Positions 38,401 through 53,626 of a DNA stretch of 64,000 nt are shown here, piece after piece. This stretch comes from Tetrahymena thermophila SB210 (Eukaryota; Ciliophora; Oligohymenophorea; Hymenostomatida; Tetrahymenidae): the NCBI RefSeq assembly GCF_000189635.1, contig NW_002476567.1, positions 682,001 through 746,000 on the forward strand, given 5' to 3'. Within the stretch, counting starts at the first letter, position 1. Every line of letters starts with the position of its first letter. A program made the position numbers and the translations under genes. The notes beneath the pieces are model-generated. The model did not search any database, was not told where the DNA came from, and saw only the letters and a program-made list of their open reading frames with translations.

Positions 38401-41400
38401 ATTGTTATGTAAAATTTGATCCATACATTCCCTTCGGACAATTTGCTACACAACTATATGTCTATACATCTAAGTAATATCCCACATTACAGCTAAGACA
38501 ATTAGATTGATTGCATGAATCACAGTTTTAAAATTTGGATTCACATTTCTAACATTTATTTTAAGAGTCAGGAAAACTGTGATCACTACAAGATAATTAG
38601 CACTGACCATTTTCTAAATATTTTGTGCTTTAAAGTTAATCGCAAATTAAACATAAGTTAGGTTAAGAAGAATCACATTAAAGGCACCTAGAATTTTGAC
38701 AATATTAGCAAATAAATACTCCATTAACAGAACTTCCATATTATTTATCTGGACAAAGTGGAGTACACTATTATTTATCAATACTTAAGTAGTAATTTGA
38801 GGAGCATTATAAGCATCCATCTGTATTACAAATATTGCAATAAGGAATTTTATCGGAACATAATTTACAGCTTAAACCATCTGTGTAATATTTATTGGAA
38901 CAGCTTTAAACACAATCTCCATTTTACAGATATTTATACATTCCATCTGAAAAACAATTTGTGCAATATGAAAGATCTAATTAACTGCATTGTTTGCAAG
39001 TGTTTTTTGAACAAGATTAGCAGATAAAAGACGGTAATTGAGGATTAGCACCGTACTCACATGAAACAACACACTTTTAAGCTATAGGATCATAGTATTA
39101 AGTTGAATCTAAGCATGATGTACAAGAATTACTAGTACATTTATTACAACCTTCAAATTTATTAATGCATGGTTAACAAATTGAATTATTATCAGGATAC
39201 TTTCCATCTGGGCAGATGCCTTAACATAATCCTTGATTTAAATATTTACCATTTTCGCATTCTAAGCATATTGTTTTGCTATTAGCATCAGTTTGGCAGT
39301 TTACACAAAAAGTCATTAGTGGATCAATTGTGACACAATCTAACACACATTTCTTTATTGGAGTTTCTATTGGTTTTAATGATAAAGTAATACAGTCATC
39401 GACACACTTACTAGTAATTACATCTAGATATTGAGTAGAACAAGATTTACATGCAGTTTCTGTACAAGTATCACACCCTTAGGTTTTCAAAGAGCATAAA
39501 ATACATTTATTAGTTGCTGATTCAACATATTCATTTGATGCACACGAGCTAATGCAAGATGTTCCAGAAAGGTAAGGTTTAATAGAATTAGGGTAGCAAG
39601 AATCACACAAATCTAAATTAGGTGATTGACAAGATTTGCAATCATTATTTGTACATGGTTTACATGTGTTATTCGTTGCAGTAGATATAGGTCCGTAACC
39701 TTAAGGGCATTAAATCTAGCATGTACTCTATCCTTCTACAAAAAAGTAAGGAAGATTACATTGAAAACATTAAGAAGCTGTGCATTATGTACAGTTAGGA
39801 AAATTTGAACTGCATATAGTACACTTCCTATCAGAGTTAGGATAATAACTTGAGTCACAGCTAGATTAACAAGCAGTTCCTTATAGATATTTATCATTAT
39901 TACAACTTGTGCATTATGTGCTAACTTATTCACAAGTTTTACAATTACTATCACAAGCAGTACAAACATTTGAAGGTGGTGTTCCAGAGCTATCTTTGAA
40001 TGTACTTTGAGGACATGTACTTCCGCATGAATTATTTTATTTGTCAAGATAATCAGACGAGCTAACACAAGATAAACACTATGTTGACGTGCATGAAAGG
40101 CAACCAATAAATTTAGAGGAGCACAATGTACATATTCTTGAAGAATTGGGAAACATATTAGAATCACAGTTATCAACACAATTATCTCCTTACTTATATT
40201 ATAAGTTACTACAAGTTAAACATTTACTACTCAGAGATGGATCACAAGTTTGGCAAGAAGGGTTTGAGCATTTAGTGCATTTTTAAATAGATGTAGATGT
40301 GTCTTAAAAATAACCTGAAGGACATATGTTTGTGCAAGTTCCATTATATAGAAAATAGGTAGGTTAACATTAAATACATTAAGTTAAATTACACTATTAG
40401 CAATTTAAATATTTTTGGGAGCATAACTTACAAACAAAATTATCAGAATAATAGGAAGGATCACAGTATTACTGACATTTATTTCCTTGTAAATTATAAT
40501 TGTTTCCGCATTTAGTACATTAATCAATCTATTACTGGCATAACTAACAATTAGAGTCTTAACAAGGTATACAAGTATAAGAATTAGAATTCTACTAATA
40601 CCCTGAAGGACATGTTAGCTAACAACTTTTTTTATCTGCTGATAGATAATAATTAGGTTGACAGAATTAGCATGAAGTAGCATCTAAACAAGTTTTACAG
40701 TTTGTCAAACATGATTCGCATTTTAGAGTATTAGTATTTTTATAAGTTAATGGAGGGCAATCAGATAAGCAATTTTGATTGAAGAGATAAAAATTTGGAG
40801 GACAAGTTATACATTTGGTACTATCAGAACTATCACATGTATCGCAAGAGTTATTTTAGCAAGCTATGCAATTAGATCCATTCCAGTATTGTTTAGTAGG
40901 GCAAACACAGACTTTTGAAGAATTCAAAATTCTTCCTCCTTTACAGACAGTGCAATAAGTACCATTCTAACATTCTTAACAATCTGGTAAACATTAAGTA
41001 CAAGAACCATTATTAAGATAATATCCAACATCACATTATTGACAGGCATTAGGTTACTAAGATGCACATTAAATACAAAAGTTTTGTACACACTTTTTAA
41101 TAAAAATTTAAAATAATATATTTTATAATGAAATGAGATTTTATTAATTTAGTAAAAAAAATTAAATAAATAGAATAGAATAATAAATTAATATGTTAAA
41201 ATAATTTAAATATTAAAGAACTACATTATAGGCATAAATCTAGAACTCTCTAATTCCAAAATATTAATGTCTGTTTGCCTTATCATATTTATCAGAATCT
41301 GAAGAAGGTGTATCAGCCATTTAATTTGTAATACTGATTGAAAATGTTCCACTAGGTACATTAAAATTATATTGAAAATCACTAATATAATCATTGTTGT

Positions 41401-42835
41401 TTAATCCACATATTTGCTATTATACAGCACCGCTTAATGATAAATTTTAACTTTAAGGTGCTGAACCTTATAATTAAACAGATATATTTGGATTATCATT
41501 TGAATTATAATCTATTAATATCCATTTAAAAGACACTCTTACAATCTTATAATTTGTAGTAAATTACTTTGTAGATATTTATGAACCTTAAAAATTACTA
41601 AAAAATCCTCCAAGTAGTTAATAATCTCCACAGCGCGTATATTTAGAGGTTTAAACGTTTATTTACATTTAACCTGTAAAATTGATATTATTCTTTTCAA
41701 TTTCATAGCTAGAAAAAGTATACTGAAAAAAGCTATATAATAAATATTGACCTATTTATTTAATTAATCTAAATATATTAAATTTTTAAAATCAATTAAA
41801 TTATTACCTGATATGTTTATTTTATTATCTATGCAAACACCACTCACATTAGTATAATCTTTTGGACAATATTTTTAACATTAAGCTTCGAAATTATCAG
41901 TTTAAACTACCATAAATCCTGCTTAGCATTACGTACAATATTTTCCTGAAGAAACAGTCTAGCAGTTTGGTATCCAAATACATTGATTGTTTATCAGAAA
42001 ATGAGGTATAGTACATGTATTTACACATTTCCCTTCTTATAAGACATAAGCTTTAGAATTTAAAACACATTGTTGATTCTTTAAAGTAGCGCAAGTAGAA
42101 TCGCAAGAAGAGCAACTTGAATCAGTTGAACCTGTGCATGATAGGCAAGAATTATGACAAGACTCGATATTAAATTGAATAGATCTAATTCTTAAATAAG
42201 AAGTACCAGTACCAGTACATTTATCTATAACGGAGAAAGTCGATACTGAGTTTGTAGAAGGTAAATTAGTATTAACTTAATAAACTTTATAAATTAATAA
42301 AAAACAAATTATTTTAATTTTTTAAAAATGGTTTTACAATTATAGTAGTATTCAGCTTCTCCATCAAATGAGTTACCACTATTACTTTAACACGGAATTT
42401 ATAATCTAGCATAACTTGACTTGCTAAATTAAAATGAAACAGGGTTCAAATTGTCCAGTTAGAAAGAAACCTAAACACTAGATTCTTTCATATGAAAGAT
42501 ATCCAATCTAAGTTCTCTTCTAAAGTGTGGTGGGAGATTAGCAACTTAGAAAAAACCATACTTGGTATCCATAGTTGAAGGATGATTTTATGTACACTAA
42601 AAATTAGCATAATAATTTACCTTAAAATAGCCATAAGATATATTACATGGGACAATTTTTTTATTATATTCTGATAAATTTCCATTTTCATCATTGATTA
42701 ATTTAATATTTCTATCTTTAAATAAAATAAATTTATTATTAATATTCAATTTAATTGATGATAAATAAAAATACCAGCCATAATAAAATGGAGATTTAGT
42801 AGAAAACTAAATAAATATTGAATCTTAAATTTCAT
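35465..42835 (-). CDS. Giant cysteine-rich furin-repeat membrane protein, array copy 1
   Basis: Surface or secretory-pathway protein of about 2,350 residues; function unknown. ATG 42833-42835, stop TGA 35465-35467. A hydrophobic signal peptide is followed at once by intron 42716-42774; further introns lie near 42.3 and 41.8 kb and at 41093-41224. Order: signal peptide; about 450-residue N-terminal part; about 1,500 residues of furin-like repeats (CXXC every 10-25 residues, units such as CQECQNGTYC and CLNTLCKTC); a linker (IFVVEPKWSMNLDS); then about eight membrane helices (first near FALVLGAPFYMLVSFFDIL, last near VQLLVIYFTQVCYLVF) and a short basic tail YLVFQLYQTLRRR. No kinase domain. Resembles the large ciliate growth-factor-receptor-like Cys-rich family. 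The first member of a tandem array; its ends differ from copies 2 and 3 while its core is nearly identical. Confidence 0.88.
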
Positions 42836-44522
42836 TTGATTTATCAAGGTAATATCAATTTATTTGATTTTTAATAAAAATTAATTATCTGATTAGATTA
42901 ATAATCATTTAATTGCAATTAATTTTCCATCCCATTATAACTTAACTCTTCATTAAAAGTGTTATGTTTCTAAATAGAGGTAATAATCTTAAATGCTTAA
43001 TTTATAGATGATTTCCTTCAAAAACTTGTAACTTAAAATTTATGACAAAAATTAACCTCAAATTACTATCTTGTGATTTTAATATAAAATATTGAGTTTA
43101 ATATAAAAGAATTAATCTAATCGATTTAGATTAGAATAGATTGTAAGTAACATATAATTATAAATGATATTGAATTTAAACTTAAAATATATTTATATAC
43201 GACTATACATACTCTTTTTAAATAGTAAATCTATAATTAAAAATCTATATTTATATTCTGTTATTCTACTAAAAAAGTTATCATAGAAAATATTTCATAT
43301 TATGATTAATTTATTTTGATCCATACAATATTTAAGTTTACTTAACATTTATTAAACCAAATAAATTATATTAAAACTTCAAAAAAGTGTAATAATTTAT
43401 ATCTTTTTCTTAGAAATTCATACATTATAAAAATTGTAAGAAAATCAAAGAAACTTTCATAATTATTGATAAAAATTAGTAAAAAAATTTCTTATTACTT
43501 CCTAGTCCAAATATATTTAGATTAATAATCATAATTAAATCTAAAAAATGCATAAGTTTAAAATTAATAATTCTGATTAACATACTAAATAAAAATAATA
43601 ATTATCTTATTAACTACTAAATTTTACACATTTAATACTTACTTTGTTTTTGTATTCTTCTTTAAAATTATATGAATTTTAAATTAAAAATTTATGATAA
43701 ATCAATAAATATTCTTTGCTTATTTTTTAATTTTACAGAGTATATAAGTAAATTAGGTTAATTATGATATAATTTTTTTAATTTTATCTACTCGGTTAAT
43801 AAAAACTATAAATATTTATTGCGTTTTTAGATTACACTTTTAATAATATTAGTTTTTTTATTCAAATAAATATAATATTTTCTATTAAAAATAAATTTAA
43901 TTTTAATTAAATATACTGTCTATCTATAACTACAAAATGTTAAGTTTCTGTTTTTATTATAAATATAGATTTTATTTTTTTATTTATTTAAAAATATAAT
44001 CAAATTAGTGAAAATTATTTTGAGATATGATCAATAAAATAAAAAATTTATTTTATTAAAAAAATTTTTTAACAAATCTTTAAATTTTTATAAATTTAAC
44101 TTTTCTCTCTGAATATTAGCAAATTAATAGTGCTCTTAATGAATATGAAAATCTTATATTATGAAAATAAATAATTTAAGAGATATTAAATACTTTCCAA
44201 AGCATTTTACAAATAATGTATATATATTAGATAAGATATATTTCTCTTTGGAAAGTTTTTGTTCATGTCTTTCTTGTCTTGTATTCTTCCTTTATTCTTG
44301 ACTTCTCTTCATCTGTAATCTAAATTTTTCTTCTAACTTATTCTATCTTCATTTAATTTAAATTTAACTTTAAAATTAAAATTTTGTAATTTTAATATTA
44401 TTAAAATAACAACTTATTTTTAACTTTTGAATCAAAATTAATAATAGTAATCAATTTAAAACATAGAGGTATATACGTGAAAATATTTATTTATTTTTTA
44501 TTAAACTGTTTAATGTATTATG
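42836..44522. other. Spacer between array copies 1 and 2
   Basis: About 1.7 kb upstream of copy 1 and downstream of copy 2. Mostly A/T-rich without coding. A weak equivalent of the block conserved upstream of copies 2 and 3 may lie near 43,040-43,080, where the minus strand reads GATAGTAATTTGAG then GTTAAT. No other feature seen. Confidence 0.5.
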
Positions 44523-47500
44523 TCAAACTAATTTAGATTATTATTTTAATAGGTACTTTTTTCTCAAAATTTAGTATATTTAAGTAACCAAGTAGCATAC
44601 TTGTGTAATGTAAATCACTAATAATTGTACTGATATAAAAATAGAGATACAGTTCTATGTGGAGTAGCTCAAATTTTAAACAGAATCATTAATTGCTAGA
44701 ATCATAATCAAAATCATTGATAAAATCATTAAAAATCTACTACCTAGATGTAATTTTTACTCATTTAAGTTTTTATAAGGTTTAAGAATTAGCATCACTG
44801 TAAACTCAATGCCTACACATAGACAGCATATATATGTTTAATTTATTGGGTTAGACTAATTAAAAACTAACTACTGAATGACAACAGTCCTTCTGAATAA
44901 AAAGAGAAGATTCATTACTGCCTTTTTCTAATTCATTTCTATACCATTGTAAAGATATCCATATAAAGATTTTATTTTGTCATTGAATATTAACTAGTAT
45001 GTTTATATTCTTGTAGACTTAAGAGTTAAAATATTTAAAGCTATAATTCCAAGTAAAAGAACTGTAGCTGATATTACACCTACTAATTACGAAGCTGTCA
45101 TATTAGCAGAGTCATAGAATTACAAAAATACTGATAGCAATAAATCACAATATGTAAGAAAACCTAATCCAATTATAATTTAAAAGAAATATTAATTATG
45201 ATAGCTTCTCATGGCATCTATAAAAATATTCTTTTAAATTTTATACTTTTTTATAAAAACCTTACTTAGAATGTAAGTTAAACATGAGAATAACCATATA
45301 ACTATTGATTAAACCAAGTTAGAATATATGAAAGTGTCAATTTTTTCCATTCTAAACTTAAAAGGAGAGCTTGAGTTGTCTTTTTTAACATTCGGTATAA
45401 ATTCAAAATTTGCAAAGTCGAATAACTTTATTACATTATATAAGTTATCTTAATACTGAACATTAAGATAAAGTAAATAATTTGTCAATTATAAAATATC
45501 AAAGAAGCTAACAAGCATATAAAAAGGAGCTCCTAAAACTAATGCAAAGTAAGATGTACCTATTAGAGCTTATGAAATTTCTGTTGATTTAGACATTTAT
45601 GGGTATTTATAAAAACCATACTCTGGTAAATTTCCTTAAAGTTTAATAATCTTTAATCCGAAATTCTAGCTTTAAACTATATTTTTTTCATTCATAAAAT
45701 CAACTAAAAGTTGTTTGTACTAGTTATTTGAATTTTTTTCAATTGTTATTGAAATTAATGCTTTAAGCTTTTATGCTTTTTAACCTATTTCACTTGAGTT
45801 AAATTTTAAATTGATTTCTTATTCATGGACAATATCATACCTTATTTCATAATCTTGACTTTAAACTGAATCTAAATTCATATTCCATTTAGGTTCAATA
45901 ACAAAAATCTCTTCACTAAATGTAATTTTGGCTTAAATTAGAATTTTGTTATCTTTTTATTAAATTTCATCAAGTACTTGAAGTTTGGGTATTACACCAC
46001 CGGTTTATTTTATCATACACTTCTTGCTAATTTCATCAAATTATTAATCTTAATTACACACAATACATTATTTTTTAAAATCTAAGTTGTATCCTTAAGG
46101 GCATGTTTAGCATTCTGAAGCTGAGTTTAAGCATGTTTGACAATCAATTGAGCATTTTATACACATTTCATTTTGTAAAAAGTATCCATCAATACATTAA
46201 TCACATATTTGAGGTTAATTTTTGTCAGAGTTGTTCATATAACTAGGTAAACATTTAATGCACTCATTTTTTTGAAGACACTCTACACAGTTATCAGGGC
46301 AATCAAAACACGTGTTTTAAATTTAATCTAAATATTAACCTACTTAGCAGCTTTTAACGCATTTTTGAAGATAATAATATTTTCCATTAGGACAGTCTTG
46401 ATAGCACTTATGATCATCTTCGTTTAAAAAATCTTCACATTCAAGACATTTTCCACCTCCTTCACATTTTAAGCATGTTTTTTAGTCACAAGGTAAACAT
46501 TTTTAAGAAAGTATATCCTTATATGTTTTTTAAGGGCAGTCTGAATAACACTAATTTAGAGATTCATAATAGAATTTACCAGGAATACATTTTGTACATT
46601 TGTCTTTAGTATCAACACACTCAGTGCATGTATTAGTATTACACTATAAACAACTTTTGCTATTTTGATCAGCAAAATATCCAGACTAGTTACAACTTGA
46701 AACACATTCATTATTCTAATAGTTTTTATAAGTATTCAGAGGACAGTCACTAGAACACTTTCCATTATTTAAGAAATTGTTAGGCAAACATTTCAAGCAA
46801 TTATTTTGATCACAAATATCACAATTAGAAAATATACTCTTACATTAAATGCATAAATTTGAGTTAAGAGGATCTTCTACTGTGCCCTATGGACAATTTG
46901 CTAAACACTCTAAATTGTAAATTTTTTGACTACAAATCGTACATTTTTATGTAGTTTTATCAGGCACTTAATTAGAAGAAGGGCAAGATTCAACACATAA
47001 TTTGTTAACATCATCGATATACTTAGGGCATGTTTAGACACATTGATTACCATTTAAGTATTACTCATGATTGGTTGTATAACAACTTAGGCAAGAACCA
47101 TCAGCTTAACATGTTTTACAAAGAGTATTTAAACATATTTCGCAAGTTTTAACACCAGTAAACTAGTCTTGATTTTTATAATATCCATCTAGACATGTAT
47201 TAATACATTTTTTAGAGACAACATCAAGATAAATATCTCCAGCTTAGCATTATGTGCAATACTTTGAATTGCATTTAATACAATTAGCATCAAAATCAGA
47301 GCAAGGCTAACAAATATTATTGCTATCAGGATAAGTTCCATCAGTACAATTTAATGTACAAAAACCATTCTATAAATAAAGTGAACTAATACATTTTGTA
47401 CATTAATTAGGTTTTTAAGGATCACATATTTCGCACTCATTTTTTTAATCACAAAACTCACATTGTTATGTAAAATTTGATCCATACATTCCCTTCGGAC

Positions 47501-50500
47501 AATTTGCTACACAACTATATGTCTATACATCTAAGTAATATCCCACATTACAGCTAAGACAATTAGATTGATTGCATGAATCACAATTTTAAAATTTGGA
47601 TTCACATTTCTTACATACATTTTAAGAGTCAGGAAAACTGTGATCACTACAAGATAATTAACACTAACCATTTTCTAAATATTTTGTGCTTTAAAGTTGA
47701 TCGCAAATTAAACATAAGTTAGGTTAAGAAGAATCACATTAAAGGCACCTAGAATTTTGACAATATTAGCAAATAAATACTCCATTAATAGAACTTCCAT
47801 ATTATTTATCTGGACAAAGTGGAGTACACTATTATCTATCAATACTTAAGTAGTAATTTGAGGAGCATTATAAGCATCCATCTGTATTACAAATATCGCA
47901 ATAAGGAATTTTATCGGAACATAATTTACAGATTAATCCATCTGTGTAATATTTATTGGAACAACTTTAAACACAATCTCCATTTTACAGATATTAATAC
48001 ATTCCATCTGAAAAACAACTTGTGCATTATGAAAGAACTAATTAACTGCATTGTTTGCAAGTGTTTTTTAAGCAAGATTAGCAGATTAAAGACGGTAATT
48101 GAGGATTAGCACCATACTCACATGAAACAACACACTTTTAAGCTATAGGATCATAGTATTAAGTTGAATCTAAGCATGATGTACAAGAATTACTAGTACA
48201 TTTATTACAACCTTCAAATTTATTTCTGCATGGTTAACAAATTGAATTACTATCAGGATACTTTCCATCTGGACAACTGCCTTAACATAATCCTTGATCT
48301 AAATATTTACCATTTTCGCATTCTAAGCACATTGTTTTGCTAATAGCATCAGTTTGGCAGTTTACACAAAAAGTCATTAGTGGATCAATTGTGACACAAT
48401 CTAACACACATTTCTTTATTGGAGTTTCTATTGGTTTTAATGATAAAGTAACACAGTCATCAACACACTTACCAGTAGTTACATCTAGATATTGAGTAGA
48501 ACAAGATTTACATGCAGTTTCTGCACAAGTATCACACCCTTAAGTTTTCAAAGAGCATAAAATACATTTATTAGTTGCTGATTCAACATATTCATTTTAT
48601 GCACACGAGCTAATACAAGATGTTCCAGAAAGGTAAGGCTTAATAGAATTAGGGTAGCAAGAATCACACAAATCTAAATTAGGTGATTGACAAGATTTGC
48701 AATCATTATTTGTACATGGTTTACATGTGTTATTCGTTGCAGTAGATATAGGTCCGTAACCTTAAGGGCATTAAATCTAGCATGTACTCTATCCTTCTAC
48801 AAAAAAGTAAGGAAGATTACATTGAAAGCATTAAGAAGCTGTGCATTATGTACAGTTAGGATATTTTGAATTACATGTAGTACACTTCCTATCAGAGTTA
48901 GGATAATAACTTGAGTCACAGCTAGATTAACAATTAGTTCCTTATAGATATTTATCATTATTACAACTTGTGCATTATGTGCTAACTTATTCACAAGTTT
49001 TACAATTACTATCACAAGCAGTACAAATATTTGAAGGTGGTGTTCCAGAGCTATCTTTGAAAGTACTTTGAGGACATGTACTTCCACATGAATTATTTAT
49101 TTTATCAAGGTAATCAGAGGAGTTAACACAAGATAAACACTATGTTGGAGTGCATAAAAAACAACCAATAAATTTAGAGGAACACAATGTACATACTCTT
49201 GAAGAATTGGGAAACATATTAGAATCACAGTTATCAACACAATTGTCTCCTTACTTATATTATAAATTACTACAAGTTAAGCATTTACTACTCAGAGATG
49301 GATCACAAGTTTGACAAGAAGTGTTTGAGCATTTAGTGCATTTTTGAATTGATGTAGAAGTGTCTTAAAAATAACCTGAAGGACATATGTTTGTGCAAGT
49401 TCCATTATATAGAAAATAGGTAGGTTAACATTAAATACATTAAGTTAAATTACACTATTAGCAATTTAAATATTTTTGGGAGCATAACTTACAAACAAAA
49501 TTGTCAGAGTAATAAGAAGGATCACAGTATTACTAACATTTATTTCCTTGTAAATTATAATTGTTTCCGCATTTAGTACATTAATCAATCTATTACTGGC
49601 ATAGCTAACAATTAGAGTCTTAACAAGGTATACAAGTATAAGAATTAGAATTCTACTATTATCCTTGAGGACATGTTAGCTAACAACTTTTTTTATCTGC
49701 TGATAGATAATAATTAGGTTGACAAAGTTAGCATGAAGTAGCATCTAAACAAGTTTTACAGTTTGTCAAACATGATTCGCATTTTAGAGTATTAGTATTT
49801 TTATAAGTTAATGGAGGGCAATCAGATAAGCAATTTTGATTGAAGAGATAAAAATTTGGAGGACAAGTTATACATTTGGTACTATCAGAACTATCACATG
49901 TATCGCAAGAGTTATTTTAGCAAGCTATGCAATTAGATCCATTCCAGTATTGTTTAGTAGGGCAAACACAGGCTTTTGAAGAATTCAAAATTCTTCCTCC
50001 TTTACAGACAGTGCAATAAGTACCATTCTAACATTCTTAACAATCTTTTAAACATTAAGTACAAGAACCATTATTAAGATAATATCCAATATCACATTAT
50101 TGACAGGCATTAGGTAGCTAAGATGCACATTAAATACAAAAATCTTGTTAACACTTTTTAAAAAAATAATATTTATTAGATAATAGATAATATTAAAAAA
50201 AAAAATATTTAATGAAATAATTGTTAAAAATTAAATTAATAATTTCATTTGTTTATAATAATATGATAAAATACATTAAAAGTATATATTTAGAAATCTC
50301 TAATTCCAAAATACTAGTGTCTATTTGTCTAATCATATTTATCAGAATCTGCAGAAGGTATATCACTCATTTAATTTGAAATAATTATAGAAAATGTTCC
50401 TGTAGGTACATTGAAATCGTATTGAAAATCTCCAATATAATCTTGATTATTTAATCCACAAATTTATTATTATTAGGCATCTTTTAACAATATACTCTAA

Positions 50501-51860
50501 CTTTACTATGTTTAACCTTATAATTAAACAGATATACTTGGATTATCGCTTGAATTATAATCTATTAATATCCACTTAAAAGATACTCTTATAAGCTTAT
50601 AGTTAGAGGTATATTAATTTGTAGAAATTTAAGAACCTTAAATATTACTAAAAAATCCCCCAAGCAGTTAATAATCTCCACAACGTGTATATTTAGAACT
50701 CTATGCATTTATTTGCATTTAACCTGTAAAATTGATATTATTCTTTTCAATTTCAATACTCGAGAAAACATACTGATAAAAGCTTTATAATAGGTACTGA
50801 CCTGTTCATATTAAAATAAATTAAATAAAAAGAATATATTAAATAATTACCTGAAATATTTTTTTTATTATCTACGCAAACTCCGTTTATTTTAGTGTAG
50901 TCTTTAGGACAATATTTTTAGCACTGAGCTTCATAATTCTTTGTTTAAACTGGGATAAAACCTGATTAGCACTATGTGCAATTATTTTCTATAGAAATAG
51001 TTTAGCAGTTTGGTATCCAAATGCATTTACTATTTATTAAAAAATGAGGTATAGAACAATTATATGCACATTTCCCTTCTTATAAGACATAATTTGAAGA
51101 TTTTAAAACACATTATTGGTTCTTTAAAGTAGCACAAGTTGAATCACAAGAAGAGCAATTAGAATCAGATGGACCAGTACACGAAAGGCAAGAATTATGG
51201 CAAGACTCAATATTAAATTAAATAGATCTTATTCTTAAGTAAGATTTATCACTACATTATTCTAAAACAGAGAAAGTTGATATTGAGTTTGTCTAAGGAT
51301 TGATATTAACTTAATTAACTTAAATTAAATATATTTAAATAAATTATTTTTATTTAAAATAATTAGTTTACAATTGTAATAGTATTCGGTTTCAGAATCA
51401 ATATTATTACTTTTACTTTAACATGGTATTTATAGTCTTGCTAAACTACCCTTATTTAATTGAACAGAAATAGGACTTAAATTATCAAGCTAGAAAGACA
51501 GCTATATTTTACTTTCTTTATTATGAAAAATTTCTATCCTAACCTCTCTTCTGAAATGAGGTGGAAGGTCATCAATTTCAAAAATTCCATAATTGGAATC
51601 CATAGTCGGTTTTTATTTATCTACACAATTAAAATTTGCATAATAATTTGTTTGAAATTATCCATATGAATTGCTGCATGGAAGAATGTTTTTATTGTAA
51701 GCTGATAGAGTTCCATAATCGTCCATTATTAGCTAAATATTTCTATCTTTTTAAAAAATAAAAAAAATATTAATAGCAGTTGAATTAGGTGTTATATACC
51801 TGCAAAAATAAAATGAACATTTATTAAAATAAAAAATAGATATTCGATCTTAAGTATCAT
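44523..51860 (-). CDS. Giant cysteine-rich furin-repeat membrane protein, array copy 2
   Basis: Full-length paralog of copy 1, about 2,350 residues. ATG 51858-51860 opens a signal peptide (FFILINVHFIFA) followed by an intron, as in the sister genes. Stop TGA 44523-44525 after the basic tail YQILRKKYLL and SKLV. The same order is seen: N-terminal domain, furin-like repeats over about 50.1-46.1 kb, linker, about eight helices. The core matches copy 1 almost base for base, including silent sites, from about 46,380 to 50,150. The C-terminal membrane part is instead closest to copy 3. No frame break found in the parts read. A probable non-coding first exon lies upstream. Confidence 0.88.
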
Positions 51861-53626
51861 TTGATTTATTTTTATCATACTAAATATTTTTATTGTTATT
51901 TTATATAAATTATTTAATTTATTTGTATCAAATTTTAAAACAATAAAATATCTACAAAAGAATTTATTAGTATAATCATAATTTAATTAAATTTGAAGAA
52001 TTATAAATCGAAAATCATTCAATTTTTAATAACAATATTTAAGGCTAATAATTAAAAATAATCTTTAAGGTTGAACAACTAAGCAAAATTTACCTCAAAA
52101 AATGCTTCTGATTTTGTAATTAGAGATTTCACAGTAACAATAAAAGAAAAAAGTCATAAGCATTTGTTTATTCTCAAAATTTGTAAGAAATAGTATAAAT
52201 AATGTAAGTAGCTTAAAATCTTAAAAATTATTTTATATTTACTTATCTATTTAAATGCTAAATAATACAATTTAAATTTAAAAGAAATATATTTATTATC
52301 AGTTTTTCCTTTAACTAAAAATTAAATTTATTTTAGAAATATTTACTTTTTTAAGAAAAGATTAATTTAATTTAAAAATGGTAACTAACTACTTCAAAAA
52401 ATAAATGCAAAATCATTAATAAAGTTTTTTCTTAGGCTACGATTACGTATTAAAAACTAAATTAAGTATATAAACCCATATAAAATCTGACTAAGATGTT
52501 TCTAAATAAAGTGGGAAGAAACAATAGGTAATTAAATCTAATAATACTCTAGATTTTTAGATTTGAAAAACAATAAAAAAAAATATGTAATTATGATTAA
52601 AATAAGAACCCTCTTTTTAAAAATTCAGATAAATAAAACCTATTTAAGCTTTATAATTTTAGAAGAATAAGAAATATGCTTTAGCAATTATTTATTGAGT
52701 GTATTATTATATGCCTATTTATTTTGGATATGCTTATAAAAGAATTAAATTATAATTATAATAAAAGATATTCATATTTGCTTATTTTTTAATTAATTGG
52801 ATGATGTCAATTTAATTTTGTGTTACTAAATTAAAACTGTAACATAAAATATGTGTAACATATAATTTCATATGATGTTGATAATTTGCTTTTTTTAATG
52901 AAAGAAATATACTTAATGTTAGATCATAATATTTAATTTTATTATTATAATGAAAAATAATATTTTTTTTGATTTTTAATATTTCATCTTTAAAATACTC
53001 ATTTTCATTTATTTTAGCAATTAAATTTTATTTTTAAATTTTTATTTTAATCTTAGTTTTAAAAGTGGTGCCACTAAAAAAATATCCAACGTATTATAAA
53101 TTTTGTATTTTAACTTAATTAAATATTTAAAGACAATTAATAATTTATATTTTAATTCAGTTAATAAATTTAATATTTAAATACTTATGAAAATACTGTT
53201 TAAATTATGTAATTTAATGATTAAATAATAGAGTATTTTGCATTTTTTATAATAAAAATTTATTTTCAACAATAATATAGTATGAGGATATTTTGCAATA
53301 AAAAATAAAATTTTTTAGATGATTTAGTAAAATCATTGAAAATATTTGAAAATTCAGATATTTGGATTAAAAATAAAATTATTTTCTTTTCAATAAGTAA
53401 AAATGTCGATATATACTTGTAAATTGGTTAATTATAATGTAATCTAATGGAAAATTTAATAAAATGATATCAAAATAAAAAACTAAATTAAATGTAAAGA
53501 ATTTAAGATATTTATTTATTTAAATGGCTACATTTTTTTTTTGTTGGAGTGCAAAAAAAACTATACAATTTACTTTAGATTATACACATTTATTAAATTA
53601 ATATTCAGTAAAAAATTGTTATTAAA
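51861..53626. other. Spacer between array copies 2 and 3
   Basis: About 1.77 kb, A/T-rich, no coding. Contains the conserved upstream block at 52,081-52,124 (listed separately). Short A/T tracts elsewhere carry no recognisable signal. Confidence 0.5.
52081..52124 (-). promoter_or_regulatory. Conserved block upstream of array copy 2, possible 5' UTR exon end
   Basis: A 44-base block 221 bases above the start codon, nearly identical to the one 242 bases above copy 3. On the minus strand it contains TCTAATTACAAA and then AGCATTTTTTGAG directly followed by GTAAATTTTGCTT, a good splice donor. An acceptor-like AG lies shortly before the ATG. This fits a non-coding leader exon plus a 5' UTR intron of about 200 bases; a promoter element is the alternative. 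Confidence 0.45.

Noticed and set aside
38758..40286. Short frames on both strands inside the Cys-rich array, recurring every 9.1 kb
   Set aside because: They recur because the host genes are duplicated. They are out-of-frame or antisense readings of the furin-like repeats; the true frame shows regular CXXC spacing.
36950..41092. Regularly spaced short repeats resembling a CRISPR array
   Set aside because: The periodicity is coding: Cys codons of furin-like repeats. Units vary in length and there are no identical direct repeats with spacers; the host is a eukaryote.
35465..42835. Annotation of the giant Cys-rich proteins as proteases because of furin-like similarity
   Set aside because: The similarity is to the cysteine-rich repeats only. 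No subtilisin-type catalytic domain is present.
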